From positions 558,001 to 622,000 of the forward strand of contig CANMQP010000012.1 of assembly GCA_947500035.1 (NCBI GenBank): 64,000 nt of DNA, read 5' to 3'. This stretch comes from an uncultured Kiloniellaceae bacterium. GTDB taxonomy: Bacteria > Pseudomonadota > Alphaproteobacteria > Kiloniellales > Kiloniellaceae. Below are positions 63,739 through 64,000 of the stretch, one piece after another. Position 1 is the stretch's first letter. Every line of letters starts with the position of its first letter. The notes beneath the pieces were generated by a model, which searched no databases, had not been told where the DNA came from, and saw only the letters and a list, made by a program, of their open reading frames with translations. A program made the position numbers and the translations under genes.

Positions 63739-64000
63739 ATGTTGGACTTCCGTTCGCCCCCGCCGCTCAGCGGTGCTCTCGTAGCGGGCCTCCCTCTGCG
63801 CCTGCTCCCGACCCCTACCCTTGCCTGGTTTCTGCAGCGCAGCGTAGATGCCTTTTGCCGTTTGCATCCGGGCGTTCCCGAGCGCCTGGCGGATTACGCC
63901 GGCCGGCATCTTCTTCTTGACCCAAGTGATCTGCCGGTCGCGTTTATCCTGACCCTGACAAACGGCCCCCCGCGCATTGCCGCTGTTGGGCAAGATCGGC
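63739..64000 (+). CDS. ubiT: UbiT-like SCP2 (sterol carrier) domain protein, N-terminal part (partial)
   Basis: The frame from ATG 63739 runs off the window end (about 87 codons visible). The segments LVAGLPLRLLPTPTLAWFLQ, HPGVPERLADYAGRHLLLDP and DPSDLPVAFILTL match the N-terminal half of UbiT, the SCP2-domain lipid-binding accessory of O2-independent ubiquinone synthesis. In-frame GTGs at 63688 and 63694 lie at or in the palindromic repeat and would add 15-17 residues. UbiU and UbiV genes are expected nearby outside the window. A 102-codon frame on the other strand over the same bases is not coding-like. Confidence 0.7.
   Translation, partial: MLDFRSPPPLSGALVAGLPLRLLPTPTLAWFLQRSVDAFCRLHPGVPERLADYAGRHLLLDPSDLPVAFILTLTNGPPRIAAVGQDR

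Noticed and set aside
63685-63993. A 102-codon frame on the minus strand at the right edge
   Set aside because: It runs antisense to the UbiT-like frame and has a composition typical of an antisense shadow (Arg/Gln-rich, no domain); the + strand frame has recognisable SCP2/UbiT sequence.

Overview
This 64 kb window is chromosomal DNA of a high-GC Gram-negative bacterium. The content points to a free-living, aerobic, probably marine or saline alphaproteobacterium of the Rhodospirillales/Kiloniellales type (inference). Indicators are a 1,615-residue NAD-glutamate dehydrogenase, PAS_5 proteins, the glnK-amtB pair, an ftsK-lolA block followed by xthA, a UPF0434/DUF971 pair, UbiH and UbiT ubiquinone proteins, a TRAP transporter and DddP-like M24 enzymes. 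There is no phage, IS element, CRISPR array or rRNA. One tRNA gene (Gly-GCC) is present.

Layout. 1-7.2 kb: end of a YbjQ-like gene, NAD-glutamate dehydrogenase, a small membrane protein and two PAS_5 sensor-like proteins. 7.2-15 kb: a catabolic island with two M24 creatinase/prolidase-fold enzymes, an isocitrate-lyase/PEP-mutase-fold lyase, a complete DctPQM TRAP transporter and a two-cysteine Asp/Glu-racemase-superfamily protein. 15-16.7 kb: AzlCD amino-acid exporter divergent from an XRE-cupin regulator. 16.7-19.7 kb: tRNA-Gly, a ProXp-ala-like editing protein, thioredoxin-TPR protein CnoX and a LON substrate-binding-domain protein. 19.7-26 kb: a LacI-controlled sugar ABC transporter whose last coupled gene is a cytochrome b561. 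26-28.2 kb: UPF0434/Trm112-like, DUF971 and a DddP-like M24 enzyme. 28.2-34 kb: a leftward run of four lipoproteins including an M48 protease, then a secreted protein and UbiH. 34-45.5 kb: glnK-amtB, a DapC-like aminotransferase, ftsK, lolA, sterol desaturase, PuuD-like hydrolase, a candidate sRNA, xthA, a small methyltransferase and a cNMP-binding protein. 45.8-57.9 kb: a very divergent ABC exporter facing a glycan cluster (three MurG-like GTs, two GT4 domains, a Stf0 sulfotransferase, a histidine phosphatase, a polysaccharide deacetylase). 58-62.2 kb: an Opp/Dpp-type ABC transporter without a visible binding protein. 62.2-64 kb: ClbS/DfsB, GNAT and the start of ubiT.

How the parts fit. The window reads as nutrient acquisition (TRAP, sugar ABC, peptide ABC, ammonium) feeding amino-acid and carboxylate catabolism, plus an envelope module (glycan cluster, exporter, lipoproteins, LolA). 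The strongest candidates for undescribed biology are the sulfotransferase-containing glycan cluster with its degenerate, insertion-bearing ABC exporter and a GT4-GT28 fusion; a small RNA with two hairpins that both display C-rich anti-Shine-Dalgarno loops; and a bipartite palindromic intergenic repeat present three times. Short tandem duplications (13-18 bp units) recur in genes, at a gene-fusion joint and in one ribosome-binding region.

All calls come from reading the sequence and remembered family features; no database search was run. Where an upstream non-ATG start was possible, I chose the start with the better ribosome-binding site and said so.
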